From positions 1-22,315 of the forward strand of contig JBEBWZ010000049.1 in NCBI GenBank assembly GCA_040391865.1: DNA of 22,315 nucleotides, in the 5' to 3' direction. Both the position numbers and the translations under genes were made by a program. Shown here piece by piece: positions 1 through 7,097 of the stretch. Numbering within the stretch: position 1 is the stretch's first letter; each line of letters starts with the position of its first letter. Source of the stretch: Solimonas sp040391865. GTDB lineage: Bacteria > Pseudomonadota > Gammaproteobacteria > Nevskiales > Nevskiaceae. The notes below the pieces were generated by a model. It was not told the DNA's origin, ran no database searches, and saw nothing but the letters and a program-made list of their open reading frames with translations.

Positions 1-254
1 ACGACCATCACGTCGGCCCGAAGGTCGCGCAGCTCAGCCAGTGCCGCATCATTGCCGCGCAGCTTTTCCGGCTTGAACAGCGGCAGGTGGAGTTCGGCGG
101 CGCGCAGCGCGACCGGCGAGGGGGTCAGCTTCTGGCCGCGCCCCGCGGGGCGATCCGGCTGGGTATAGACGCCGACGATCTCGTGGCCGGCGGCGTACAG
201 CGCGTTCAGCGCATGCACCGAGAACACCGGGGTGCCGGCAAAGATCAGTTTCAT
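1..254 (-). CDS. fmt: Methionyl-tRNA formyltransferase, N-terminal part (cut by window edge)
   Basis: This gene encodes the enzyme that formylates Met-tRNAfMet with 10-formyl-tetrahydrofolate, so that translation can start with formyl-Met. Only the first 84 codons lie in the window; the rest runs off the left edge. The ATG is at 254 on the minus strand and the protein opens MKLIFAGTPVFSVHALNAL, the typical start of the formyltransferase Rossmann fold. It continues with the family segment VGVYTQPDRPAGRGQKLTPS (about residues 27-46), which includes the basic loop region of Fmt. The gene lies 52 nt downstream of def on the same strand, the usual def-fmt operon, so formylation and deformylation are made together. 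I see no strong Shine-Dalgarno sequence before the ATG. The active-site Asn-His-Asp region lies outside the window and cannot be checked. Confidence 0.93.
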   Translation of the reverse strand, partial: MKLIFAGTPVFSVHALNALYAAGHEIVGVYTQPDRPAGRGQKLTPSPVALRAAELHLPLFKPEKLRGNDAALAELRDLRADVMV

Positions 255-306
255 GGCATCACGGCGGCGCAAGCACCGCAAAAGGAAGTGACGGCAGCTG
301 CGGCGC

Positions 307-813
307 TCACGCCTGCTGCTGTTGCTTGCGCAGCTTCTTGGCGATGCGCTCGCGCTTCAGGCTCGACAGGTAGTCGATGTACAGCTTGCCGTCGAGATGA
401 TCGATCTCATGCTGGATTGCCTGCGCCATCAGCCCTTCGGCCTGCAGTTCGATCGGCTGGCCGTTACGATCCAGGGCGCGCAGCTTCAGCCGGTTGTAGC
501 GCTCGATCTTGTCGGCGATCCCGGGCACCGAGAGGCAGCCTTCTTCCATCACCTGGCGATCTTCGGGGTCGAGGATCTCGGGATTGATGATCACCATCGG
601 TTGCGGCGCGTGCTTGTCATCGCTGCAATCCATCACCGCCAGCCGCAGCGGAATGCCGACCTGGGTCGCGGCCAGGCCGACGCCGGGCGCGTCGTACATG
701 GTTTCGAACATGTCGTCGATCAACCGCTGCAGTTCCGCGTCGAAACGCGTGACCGGCGCGGCTTTCTGTCGCAGACGGGGGTCCGGATGGTGGAGAATCG
801 TGAGTAGCGACAT
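307..813 (-). CDS. def: Peptide deformylase
   Basis: Metal-dependent hydrolase that removes the formyl group from the first Met of new proteins in the cytoplasm. It has 168 residues, normal for a bacterial type 1 deformylase. All three signature motifs are visible: GVGLAATQVG at residues 44-53, EGCLSVPG at 91-98 (metal ligand Cys93) and QHEIDH at 134-139 (ligands His135 and His139, catalytic Glu136). I chose the ATG at 813, giving MSLLTILHHPDPRLR, because this is the usual family N-terminus; the frame is open nine codons further upstream, to 840, but those residues do not look like deformylase. The C-terminus is basic and ends in a run of Gln. It is followed by fmt in an apparent operon and is divergent from the LysM lipoprotein gene. 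Confidence 0.97.
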   Translation of the reverse strand: MSLLTILHHPDPRLRQKAAPVTRFDAELQRLIDDMFETMYDAPGVGLAATQVGIPLRLAVMDCSDDKHAPQPMVIINPEILDPEDRQVMEEGCLSVPGIADKIERYNRLKLRALDRNGQPIELQAEGLMAQAIQHEIDHLDGKLYIDYLSSLKRERIAKKLRKQQQQA

Positions 814-917
814 AAGCTGAGTGCAACGTGTTAGAAACAACTACTGAATTTGACGGCAAGCAATTGAGCCGTCTAGAGTTTGCCCATTCAGGCGTAACCT
901 CTGGGGAAGGCGCCGCC
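814..917. promoter_or_regulatory. Divergent control region between def-fmt and the tsaP-dprA genes
   Basis: These 104 bases separate the def start (minus) from the tsaP start (plus) and should hold both promoters. Rightward, a weak sigma70-like pair is TTGACG (850-855) and TAGAGT (874-879), 18 nt apart. A good ribosome binding site, GGGGAAGG (903-910), lies 7 nt before the tsaP ATG and supports that start. Leftward, the bases near 820-850 read TTGTTTCTAAC on the minus strand, with no clear hexamer pair. The boxes are guesses from sequence alone. Confidence 0.4.
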
Positions 918-2105
918 ATGCGCGATTATAACGGTTTGACAACTCTCCACGGCGCGGTCGCGCTCGTGGCCTGCTTGCTGGCTGGCTGTGCCTCGTCGTC
1001 CGAGCGCACGGTGGTGGAAGCGGCTGCGCCGCCGGAGGCGGTGGCTGCGCTGCAGGCGGAAGCGGATACCAGCACCGCGACGGCGCAGGCCGTCGATGAC
1101 GGTGCCGGCCACGACGTGGTGCCGCCGGCGCCGATGCAGGACAGCGCGCCACTGCGCTATGTGGTCAAGAAGGGCGACACGCTGTGGGCGATCGCCAATC
1201 ACTTCCTGAAGGAACCCTGGCAGTGGCCGGAGATCTGGTACGTCAACGACCAGGTGCGCAATCCGCATCTGATCTACCCCGGCGATGTGCTGACCCTGAT
1301 CTGGAAGGATGGCCGGCCGGTACTGGCGCGCACCACCGGCGTCAGTGCGCTGGACGTGGAGTACGTGTCGCCGCAGATCCGCGAGTATCCGCTGGATCAG
1401 GCGATCCCCACGATTCCGATCGACGCGATCCGCGATTTCCTGCGCAGCCCGCGGCTGGTGCTGGCGGAAGAACTGCGCAAGGCGCCCTACATCCTGGCGT
1501 TCGTGGATCGTCGCGTGCTCGATGGTGCGGGGTCGCAGGCGTACATCAAGGGCGTCACCGATCGCGAACAGTACCGCTACGACGCGGTGCGGCTGGGGCA
1601 GAAGTATGTCGACCCCGATACCCGTGAAGTGCTGGGTTGGGAAGCGGTTCCGGTCGCGGATCTGGAAGTGCGCGAGTTCGGTGAGCCGGCGACAGCCGCG
1701 ATCACCCGCAGCTTCCGCGAAGCGCGCGCCGGCGACCGCTTGATCAAGCCGCTGGACGACAGCTTCGACTCGAACTTCTATCCGCATGCGCCGCAGCAGG
1801 ACATCAAGGGCAGCATCATTTCGGTGTTCGATGGTCTCTCGCAGATCGGTCAATACCAGGTCGTGGCGCTGAATCGCGGCGCGAAGGACGGTCTCGAGCC
1901 GGGCCATGTGCTCAGCGTGATGCAGTCCAAGCGCACGGCGCGCGATCCATACACCAACCGTCTGACCAAGTTGCCGGACCTGTTTGCCGGTACGCTGATG
2001 GTGTTCAAGGTCGAGCAGCGCATCAGCTATGCGCTGATCATGGATGCCCGCCGCGAGATTCACGTGTACGACGGCGTCGAAAAGCCCGTGGCAGGCCAGC
2101 GCTGA
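918..2105 (+). CDS. tsaP: LysM-domain lipoprotein, TsaP-like (type IV pilus secretin-associated)
   Basis: Predicted peptidoglycan-binding envelope protein of 395 residues. The N-terminus has a lipoprotein signal peptide with lipobox LLAGC and acceptor Cys24. A low-complexity Ala/Glu-rich linker follows (about 30-75), then one LysM domain (about 81-129, starting YVVKKGDTLW and ending LIYPGDVLTLIW). The remaining 265 residues lack a motif I can name with certainty, but fit the C-terminal region of TsaP proteins, described as FlgT-like. TsaP anchors the type IV pilus secretin PilQ to peptidoglycan in Neisseria and Myxococcus. In Pseudomonas aeruginosa the TsaP gene PA0020 also lies between def and dprA, so synteny supports orthology. 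The start at 918 is chosen for its Shine-Dalgarno sequence and the signal peptide; the frame is open upstream to 828. It ends 22 nt before dprA. A role in pili is inference, since no pilus gene is in the window. Confidence 0.8.
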   Translation: MRDYNGLTTLHGAVALVACLLAGCASSSERTVVEAAAPPEAVAALQAEADTSTATAQAVDDGAGHDVVPPAPMQDSAPLRYVVKKGDTLWAIANHFLKEPWQWPEIWYVNDQVRNPHLIYPGDVLTLIWKDGRPVLARTTGVSALDVEYVSPQIREYPLDQAIPTIPIDAIRDFLRSPRLVLAEELRKAPYILAFVDRRVLDGAGSQAYIKGVTDREQYRYDAVRLGQKYVDPDTREVLGWEAVPVADLEVREFGEPATAAITRSFREARAGDRLIKPLDDSFDSNFYPHAPQQDIKGSIISVFDGLSQIGQYQVVALNRGAKDGLEPGHVLSVMQSKRTARDPYTNRLTKLPDLFAGTLMVFKVEQRISYALIMDARREIHVYDGVEKPVAGQR

Positions 2106-2127
2106 GCCACCGCATGGTGACCGCCCC

Positions 2128-3267
2128 ATGGATTCCGGAGCGCTACGGGCCTGGCTGAGGCTGGCACGGACCCCGGGCGTCGGTGGCGCCGCGGCGCAGC
2201 GTCTGCTGGCCGCATTTCCGACGCTGGCTTCCGCACTGGATGCCGGCAGCCGCAACTGGCGCGTCGCCGGGCTCAGTGAGGCACAGGTCGATGCGCTGCA
2301 GCGTCCCGACGAGGATGGCATCGCTCAGGATTTGGATTGGCTCGCGGTTCCTGGCCGCACCCTGCTGACGCTGGAAGATCCGCGTTATCCCGAGCAACTG
2401 CGCGAGATCGCGGTCGCACCGCCCGTGCTGTTCGTTCAGGGCGATGCCGAGCTGCTGACGCTGCCGCAGTTGGCGATCGTCGGCAGTCGCCAGTGCAGTC
2501 CGCAGGGCCTGGAAAATGCACAGGCGTTTGCCGCGGAACTGTCGCGGCGCGGCCTGGTGATCACCAGTGGCCTGGCCTTGGGGATCGACGGTGCGGCGCA
2601 TCGCGGGGCGCTGGCGGCCGACGGCTTCAGCATCGCGGTCTGCGCCACCGGTCTCGACCGGGTCTATCCGGCACGGCACAAGACACTGGCACACCAATTG
2701 GCAACGCGCGGCGCGCTGGTGTCCGAGTTCCCGGTCGGGGTGCAGGCGCTGGCGGAAAATTTCCCAAGGCGCAATCGCATCATCAGCGGTCTGTCGCTGG
2801 GAGTACTGGTGGTCGAGGCCGCGCGCGAATCCGGGTCGCTGATCACCGCGCGCCTGGCCCTGGAACAGGGGCGGGAAGTGTTTGCGATCCCGGGTTCGAT
2901 CCACAATCCGATGGCGCGCGGCTGCCACGCCCTGATCCGTCAGGGCGCCAAGCTGGTTGAAACCGTCGACGACGTGCTGGAGGAACTGGGGCCGTTGCTC
3001 GCAGCTCATCCATCGCGGCGCGCGAGTCGTCGCGAGGCGACTGCGTCGCCCAGGGCCGCCGCGTCTCCTGCTGGCGCCACCGCACCGGATCCGGTCGCCG
3101 TCGAGATTCTGCGAGTGCTCGGTGACGACGCATTGCCACTGGAGCAGATCGCCGCCGGCGTGCAGCGACCGGTGGCAGAGCTGCAGGCAGCCTTGACCCG
3201 ACTGGAACTGACGGACCGGATTGCCGCCGCTCCGGGCGGCCGGTATCAACGGATTTATCGAGCATAA
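2128..3267 (+). CDS. dprA: DNA processing protein DprA (Smf)
   Basis: Binds incoming single-stranded DNA during natural transformation and loads RecA on it; the gene is also kept in bacteria not known to be competent. The protein has 379 residues. An N-terminal helical region (about 1-70) precedes the extended Rossmann fold with AIVGSRQCSPQG (GSR at 119-121), ITSGLALGIDGAAHRGAL, FPRRNRIISGLS and ESGSLITARLALEQGR, all DprA signatures. An Arg/Ala/Pro-rich linker follows, then a C-terminal winged-helix-like domain (about 315-379). The ATG at 2128 gives MDSGALRAWLRLARTPGVGG, a normal family start, although no clear Shine-Dalgarno sequence precedes it; the frame is open upstream to 2044, inside tsaP. 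It is probably cotranscribed with tsaP, 22 nt upstream. Proximity of a TsaP-like protein and DprA would suit DNA uptake through pili, but this order also occurs in non-competent relatives. Confidence 0.95.
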   Translation: MDSGALRAWLRLARTPGVGGAAAQRLLAAFPTLASALDAGSRNWRVAGLSEAQVDALQRPDEDGIAQDLDWLAVPGRTLLTLEDPRYPEQLREIAVAPPVLFVQGDAELLTLPQLAIVGSRQCSPQGLENAQAFAAELSRRGLVITSGLALGIDGAAHRGALAADGFSIAVCATGLDRVYPARHKTLAHQLATRGALVSEFPVGVQALAENFPRRNRIISGLSLGVLVVEAARESGSLITARLALEQGREVFAIPGSIHNPMARGCHALIRQGAKLVETVDDVLEELGPLLAAHPSRRASRREATASPRAAASPAGATAPDPVAVEILRVLGDDALPLEQIAAGVQRPVAELQAALTRLELTDRIAAAPGGRYQRIYRA

Positions 3268-3321
3268 AGCGGGCGTTGTGGGCATTTGCTGGCGCAATCT
3301 CCTACACTGACCGGGCACGGC

Positions 3322-3327
3322 AAGGAG
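3322..3327 (+). promoter_or_regulatory. Ribosome binding site that fixes the smg start
   Basis: AAGGAG lies 5 nt before the ATG at 3333 and decides the start, since the frame is open upstream to 3276. A TACACT box at 3303-3308 could be a -10 element for smg, but the nearest TTG-type -35 (TTGTGG, 3276-3281) is 21 nt away, too far for a standard promoter. Confidence 0.7.
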
Positions 3328-3332
3328 CAGAA

Positions 3333-3800
3333 ATGAAGGAAACCGTCCTCGATGTGCTGATGTATCTTTTTGAAAACTATCAGGAAGGGGAGTTTTCTGA
3401 TGCCGACAACCAGGACACGTTGCGCGAAGAGCTGATCGCCGCGGGCTTCCCGCCGGACGAGGTTCAGCACGCGTTCTCCTGGCTGGATGGGCTGGCCGCG
3501 CAGCGGCAGCTACCCCTGGTGTTTTCGCCCAGCGGTTCGATGCGCCTCTATACGCGTGAGGAAATGTCGAAGCTGTCCGCCGACTGCCGCGGCTTCCTGC
3601 TCTATATGGAGCAGCTGGGCATTCTCAGCGCGCAGTCGCGGGAGTTGGTGATCGACCGCCTGACCGCGCTCAAGGAAGAAGTGGACCTGGAGCGGGTCAA
3701 GTGGGTCTGCCTGCTGGTGATGATGAACGAGCCGGATGCCGAGGAAGCGCTCGGTCATCTCGAAGAGCTGGTTTACTACCACGGCGAATTCAAGCATTGA
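3333..3800 (+). CDS. smg: Smg family protein (DUF494)
   Basis: Small conserved cytoplasmic protein of 155 residues, the normal size of the Smg/DUF494 family. The function is unknown. The start MKETVLDVLMYLFENYQEGE and the acidic N-terminal half with paired helices are typical of the family, and the position directly after dprA is the classical smf-smg arrangement of Escherichia coli. The sequence is acidic and rich in Leu and Glu, with no membrane segment, signal peptide or recognisable catalytic motif. The last third (VDLERVKWVCLLVMMNEPD) is also characteristic. The start is set by AAGGAG 5 nt upstream. A 65-nt gap from dprA and the TACACT box hint at an additional promoter, but readthrough from dprA is equally possible. 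Confidence 0.92.
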   Translation: MKETVLDVLMYLFENYQEGEFSDADNQDTLREELIAAGFPPDEVQHAFSWLDGLAAQRQLPLVFSPSGSMRLYTREEMSKLSADCRGFLLYMEQLGILSAQSRELVIDRLTALKEEVDLERVKWVCLLVMMNEPDAEEALGHLEELVYYHGEFKH

Positions 3801-3811
3801 TCGAGGCCGAT

Positions 3812-3841
3812 GCATACCGCGCAGCGCGCTGCGCGGTATGC
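3812..3841. repeat. Perfect 30-bp palindrome
   Basis: The left arm GCATACCGCGCAGCG is followed without spacer by its exact reverse complement. In RNA it would fold into a very stable stem of about 13 bp with a 4-nt loop. It lies 12 nt after the smg stop codon. No T-run follows, so it is not a standard intrinsic terminator. It may still end or stabilise the smg mRNA, or be a dyad bound by a protein, or a REP-like element. Confidence 0.85.
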
Positions 3842-3865
3842 TGACGCCCAAGTCGTCCCTGCTGC

Positions 3866-3882
3866 TCCGGCGCAGCGCCGGA
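3866..3882. repeat. Hairpin TCCGGCG-CAG-CGCCGGA
   Basis: A perfect 7-bp inverted repeat with a 3-nt loop, 24 nt after the 30-bp palindrome. Its core GCGCAGCGC resembles the centre of the larger palindrome. No T-run follows. Confidence 0.7.
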
Positions 3883-3889
3883 ACTGCTG

Positions 3890-3902
3890 CCCCGCTCCGG
3901 GG
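3890..3902. repeat. Hairpin CCCCG-CTC-CGGGG
   Basis: A 5-bp GC-only inverted repeat with a 3-nt loop, third in the row after smg. An alternative pairing of CTCCG (3895-3899) with CGGAG (3907-3911) overlaps it, so the RNA could switch between two small stems. Such short GC repeats also arise by chance in this composition. Confidence 0.45.
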
Positions 3903-4041
3903 TCAACGGAGTCCGGTGTTGCCGCTCATTCCCCGACGCTTGTGCCTGCACGTACGGGTCTGCTGGACTTTCCTGATCGCTTCCGCTTATAAGGCGCCCA
4001 CCGCAGCCACATGAGGTCGCGGTCCACGTATGCCGAGCTAC

Positions 4042-6537
4042 ATGACAAAAAACCTGGTCATCGTCGAGTCGCCTGCCAAGGCGAAGACGATCAAGAAGTA
4101 TCTGGGCAAGGACTTCGAAGTCCTCGCCTCCTACGGTCATGTGCGCGATCTGGTGCCCAAGGACGGCGCCGTCGATGTCGCCAACGGCTTCGCGATGAAA
4201 TATCAGATCATCGACCGCAACGAGAAACACGTGCGTGCGATCATCTCCGCCCTCAAGGACGCCGACGAGCTCTGGCTCGCAACCGACCCTGATCGCGAGG
4301 GAGAGGCCATTTCCTGGCATCTGGCCGAACTGCTGCGCGAAAAGAATGCGCTCAAGGGCAAGCCGGTCAAGCGCGTGGTGTTCTACGAAATCACGCAGCG
4401 GGAAGTGCAGAAGGCGATCCAGAACCCGCGCGAGATCTCCGCGGATCTGGTCAACGCGCAGCAGGCGCGCCGTGCGCTCGATTACCTGGTCGGCTTCAAT
4501 CTGTCGCCGCTGTTGTGGCGCAAGGTGCAGCCGGGCCTGTCCGCCGGCCGCGTGCAGAGTCCGGCGCTGCGCCTGATCTGCGAGCGCGAGCTAGAGATCC
4601 GTGCCTTCGTGCCGCGCGAGTACTGGACCCTGATCGCCGATGCCGAAAAGGCCGGCCAGGGGTTCAGCGCCAAGCTGGTCGAATTCGAAGGCAGCAAGGT
4701 CGAGCAGTTCACGCTGCACAATGCCGTGCGTGCGATGGCCGCCAAGGCGGCTGCGCACAAGGCTGCCAACGGGCAGCTGAAGGTTACCGCCGTCGACAAG
4801 AAGCAGCGCCGCCGCAATCCGGCGCCGCCGTTCACCACCTCGACCCTGCAGCAGGAAGCCAACCGCAAGCTGGGCTTTGCCGCGAGCCGCACGATGCGCA
4901 CGGCACAGCAGTTGTATGAAGGTGTCGATCTCGACGGCGAAAGCGTCGGTCTTATCACCTACATGCGTACCGACTCGGTGAGTCTGGCGCAGGATGCCCT
5001 GACCGAAATCCGGCAGGTGATCCCGCAGCAGTTCGGCGCCAAGGCGCTGCCGGCCGAGATCCGGGTCTACAAGACCAAGTCCAAGAACGCGCAGGAAGCG
5101 CATGAAGCGGTGCGCCCGACCTCGGCCGCACGTCTGCCGCGCGAGGTGTCCAAGTACCTGTCGCCGGATCAGGCCAAGCTCTACGAGCTGATCTGGAAGC
5201 GCACCATCGCCAGCCAGATGGAGCAGGCGCTGTTCGATACCGTGACCGCGGAGCTGCGCGCCGGCGATGTCGCTGCGTTCCGCGCCACCGGTTCGACCCT
5301 GATCGAGCCCGGCTTCATTGCCGCGTACACGCAAAGTTTCGACACGCCCACCGGCAAGGAAGATGACGACGACGACAAGCGTCTGCCGGTGCTGGAAGTC
5401 GGCGAGATGGTCAAGCTGGTGGATCTGGCTGCCGACCAGCATTTCACCGAGCCGCCGCCGCGCTACACCGAAGCAAGCCTGGTGAAGACGCTGGAGGAAT
5501 ACGACATCGGCCGTCCGTCGACGTATGCCTCGATCATCTCGACGCTGCAGGCGCGCGATTACGTGCGTCTCGACGGCAAGGCGTTCAACCCGACCGACGT
5601 CGGCATGATCGTCAACAAGTTCCTGACCGATCATTTCACCCAGTACGTCGATTACGAATTCACCGCGCATCTCGAAGACGATCTCGACGCGGTCTCGCGT
5701 GGCGAGAAGCAATGGACGCCGCTGCTGGCGGAGTTCTGGAAAGGCTTCAAGCCGCGCATCGACGAAAAGATGGAGCTGTCGCGCAAGGACGTGTCCGAAG
5801 CCCGCCAGATCGGTACCGACCCGGTCTCGGGCAAGCCGGTCAGCGCGCGTCTCGGTCGCTTCGGGCCGTTCGTGCAGATCGGCACCAAGGAAGACGAGGA
5901 CAAGCCGCGCTTTGCCTCGCTGCGCGCCAACCAGCGGATCGACACGATCACGCTCGACGACGCACTGGCGCTGTTCCGCCTGCCGCGCAAGCTGGGCCTG
6001 CTGCCCAGCGGCGAGGAAGTCGATGTCAACATCGGCCGCTTCGGCCCGTATGCGCGCTACGGCAAGGCGTTCGTTTCGCTGAAGAAGGACGATGACCCGT
6101 ACACCGTGGAACTGCCGCGGGTGATCGAGCTGATCGAGCAGAAGGCCGCAGCGCTGGATGCAGCGACCATGCGGACGTACGACGGCACCGGGATCCGCAT
6201 CATCAAGGGGCGTTTCGGGCCGTACATCACGGACGGCGCCCGTCGCGCGCCGATGCCGCGTGGCAAGACGCCGGAAGACCTGAGCGTGTTCGAGTGCGAG
6301 GCCTATCTGGCCGAGGCCGAGAAGACCGCCGCCGCCAACAAGAAGGGCGGCAAGGGCAAGAAGGCTGCGGCGAAGAAAGCGCCGGCCGAGAAGGACAGCG
6401 CCGCCAAGCCGAAAGCCGTCGCCAAGAAAGCGGCCAAGAAAACCGTGAAGAAGGCGGCGAAGAAGGTCGCCAAGAAAGCGGTCAAGAAAGCGGCAGCCAA
6501 GAAGACGGCGAAAACGGCTGCGCCCAGCGACGAATGA
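4042..6537 (+). CDS. topA: DNA topoisomerase I (type IA), lysine-tailed, without zinc ribbons
   Basis: Relaxes negative supercoils by cutting and passing one DNA strand. The protein has 831 residues from the ATG at 4042 (MTKNLVIVESPAKAKTIKKY), which I prefer; an in-frame ATG at 4030 would add four residues. The Toprim domain shows VESPAKAKTI with its catalytic Glu and DPDREGEAISWH with the metal-binding acidic residues. The active-site Tyr lies in YMRTDS and is Tyr307 by this start. The central type IA core continues to about residue 590 (EEYDIGRPSTYASIISTL is typical). The C-terminal part has repeats of the type GRFGPFVQIG, GRFGPYARYG and GRFGPYITDG instead of Cys4 zinc ribbons; only a few scattered Cys occur. 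Residues 767-831 form a Lys/Ala tail with 25 lysines in 65 residues, like histone H1. The 3' end overlaps tsaC by 4 nt. Confidence 0.97.
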   Translation: MTKNLVIVESPAKAKTIKKYLGKDFEVLASYGHVRDLVPKDGAVDVANGFAMKYQIIDRNEKHVRAIISALKDADELWLATDPDREGEAISWHLAELLREKNALKGKPVKRVVFYEITQREVQKAIQNPREISADLVNAQQARRALDYLVGFNLSPLLWRKVQPGLSAGRVQSPALRLICERELEIRAFVPREYWTLIADAEKAGQGFSAKLVEFEGSKVEQFTLHNAVRAMAAKAAAHKAANGQLKVTAVDKKQRRRNPAPPFTTSTLQQEANRKLGFAASRTMRTAQQLYEGVDLDGESVGLITYMRTDSVSLAQDALTEIRQVIPQQFGAKALPAEIRVYKTKSKNAQEAHEAVRPTSAARLPREVSKYLSPDQAKLYELIWKRTIASQMEQALFDTVTAELRAGDVAAFRATGSTLIEPGFIAAYTQSFDTPTGKEDDDDDKRLPVLEVGEMVKLVDLAADQHFTEPPPRYTEASLVKTLEEYDIGRPSTYASIISTLQARDYVRLDGKAFNPTDVGMIVNKFLTDHFTQYVDYEFTAHLEDDLDAVSRGEKQWTPLLAEFWKGFKPRIDEKMELSRKDVSEARQIGTDPVSGKPVSARLGRFGPFVQIGTKEDEDKPRFASLRANQRIDTITLDDALALFRLPRKLGLLPSGEEVDVNIGRFGPYARYGKAFVSLKKDDDPYTVELPRVIELIEQKAAALDAATMRTYDGTGIRIIKGRFGPYITDGARRAPMPRGKTPEDLSVFECEAYLAEAEKTAAANKKGGKGKKAAAKKAPAEKDSAAKPKAVAKKAAKKTVKKAAKKVAKKAVKKAAAKKTAKTAAPSDE
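6421..6492 (+). repeat. Six in-phase 12-nt tandem repeats coding the TopA lysine tail
   Basis: Six contiguous 12-base units with the pattern GYN-AAG-AAR-RYN or close to it, for example GCCAAGAAAGCG and GTCAAGAAAGCG, each coding Ala/Val-Lys-Lys-Ala/Val/Thr. Two units (6421-6432 and 6469-6480) are identical and the others differ mostly at third or Ala/Val positions. Less regular copies flank the block. The unit length is a multiple of three, so gain or loss of units would change tail length but not the reading frame. Confidence 0.85.
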
Positions 6538-7097
6538 TGGACGTGGCGCCGTGGCATCTGCGCGCCGCGGCCGCTGCGCTGGCGCGGGGCGGCGTCATCG
6601 CCTGCCCGACCGAAGCGGTCTGGGGCCTGAGCTGCGATCCGGCGAGCGAGCGCGCCTGCACGACGCTGATGGCCTTGAAACAGCGGGATTGGCGTAAGGG
6701 CCTGATCCTGGTGGCGGCGGAGTTCGAGCAACTGTTGCCGTATGTCGAACTGCCGTCGAACAATGCACTGAAGCGCGCTGTTGCCACCTGGCCCGGCCCC
6801 GCGACCTGGATCTTTCCGGCACGGCCGGAAGTGCCGCTGTGGCTCACCGGCGAGCACGACACCATCGCGGTACGCGTCAGCGCGCATCCGGTGGTGCGCG
6901 CGCTGAGCCTGCGCTATCGCAGTCCTCTGGTCTCCAGCAGCGCCAACCCCAGCGGCCGCGAGCCGGCGCGCAGCGCCAGCGCGGTGCGACTGTATTTCAA
7001 GGATCGGCTGGATGCGCTGGTGCCCGGAGCCCTGGGCGGACTGGCCAAGCCGACCACCATTCGTGACGTCAGCACCGGACATATCCTGCGCCGATGA
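6534..7097 (+). CDS. tsaC: L-threonylcarbamoyladenylate synthase TsaC (YrdC/Sua5 family)
   Basis: Makes threonylcarbamoyl-AMP from Thr, bicarbonate and ATP, the first step of the t6A37 modification of ANN-decoding tRNAs; TsaB, TsaD and TsaE complete it elsewhere. The protein has 187 residues, the short TsaC form without a Sua5 C-terminal domain. Visible YrdC motifs are GGVIACPTEAVWGLSCDP near the N-terminus, LKQRDWRKGLILV (the KxR loop that binds substrates), VSSSANPSG and the end TTIRDVSTGHILRR. The start is ambiguous: two ATG codons stand in tandem at 6534 and 6537. The first makes an ATGA overlap with the topA stop and the second a one-base overlap. It also overlaps hemF by 4 nt at its end, so topA, tsaC and hemF are probably translationally coupled in one mRNA. 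The order dprA-smg-(topA)-tsaC matches the dprA-smg-yrdD-tsaC operon of E. coli. Confidence 0.94.
   Translation: MMDVAPWHLRAAAAALARGGVIACPTEAVWGLSCDPASERACTTLMALKQRDWRKGLILVAAEFEQLLPYVELPSNNALKRAVATWPGPATWIFPARPEVPLWLTGEHDTIAVRVSAHPVVRALSLRYRSPLVSSSANPSGREPARSASAVRLYFKDRLDALVPGALGGLAKPTTIRDVSTGHILRR

Larger units (their letters stand above)
3801..4041. other. Non-coding gap between smg and topA with clustered inverted repeats
   Basis: About 240 bases without a convincing gene. The left part holds three consecutive inverted repeats (3812-3841, 3866-3882, 3890-3902). The right part should carry the topA promoter: TATAAG at 3988-3993 is a fair -10 box, but no good -35 lies 16-18 nt upstream (the bases at 3965-3970 are GGACTT). 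Short open frames cross this gap, but they have no ribosome binding site and a composition like random GC-rich translation. Confidence 0.6.

Noticed and set aside
888..2321. Long open frame (477 codons) antisense to tsaP and the dprA start
   Set aside because: No recognisable domain, while the opposite strand has a lipobox, a LysM domain and a ribosome binding site.
3812..3841. The 30-bp palindrome as a standard intrinsic terminator of smg
   Set aside because: No run of T follows the stem on either strand, so the usual mechanism is not supported.
3736..4014. Short open frames across the smg-topA gap as possible small proteins
   Set aside because: They overlap smg or start without a ribosome binding site and contain low-complexity Arg/Pro/Leu sequence; the gap is better explained by inverted repeats and a promoter.
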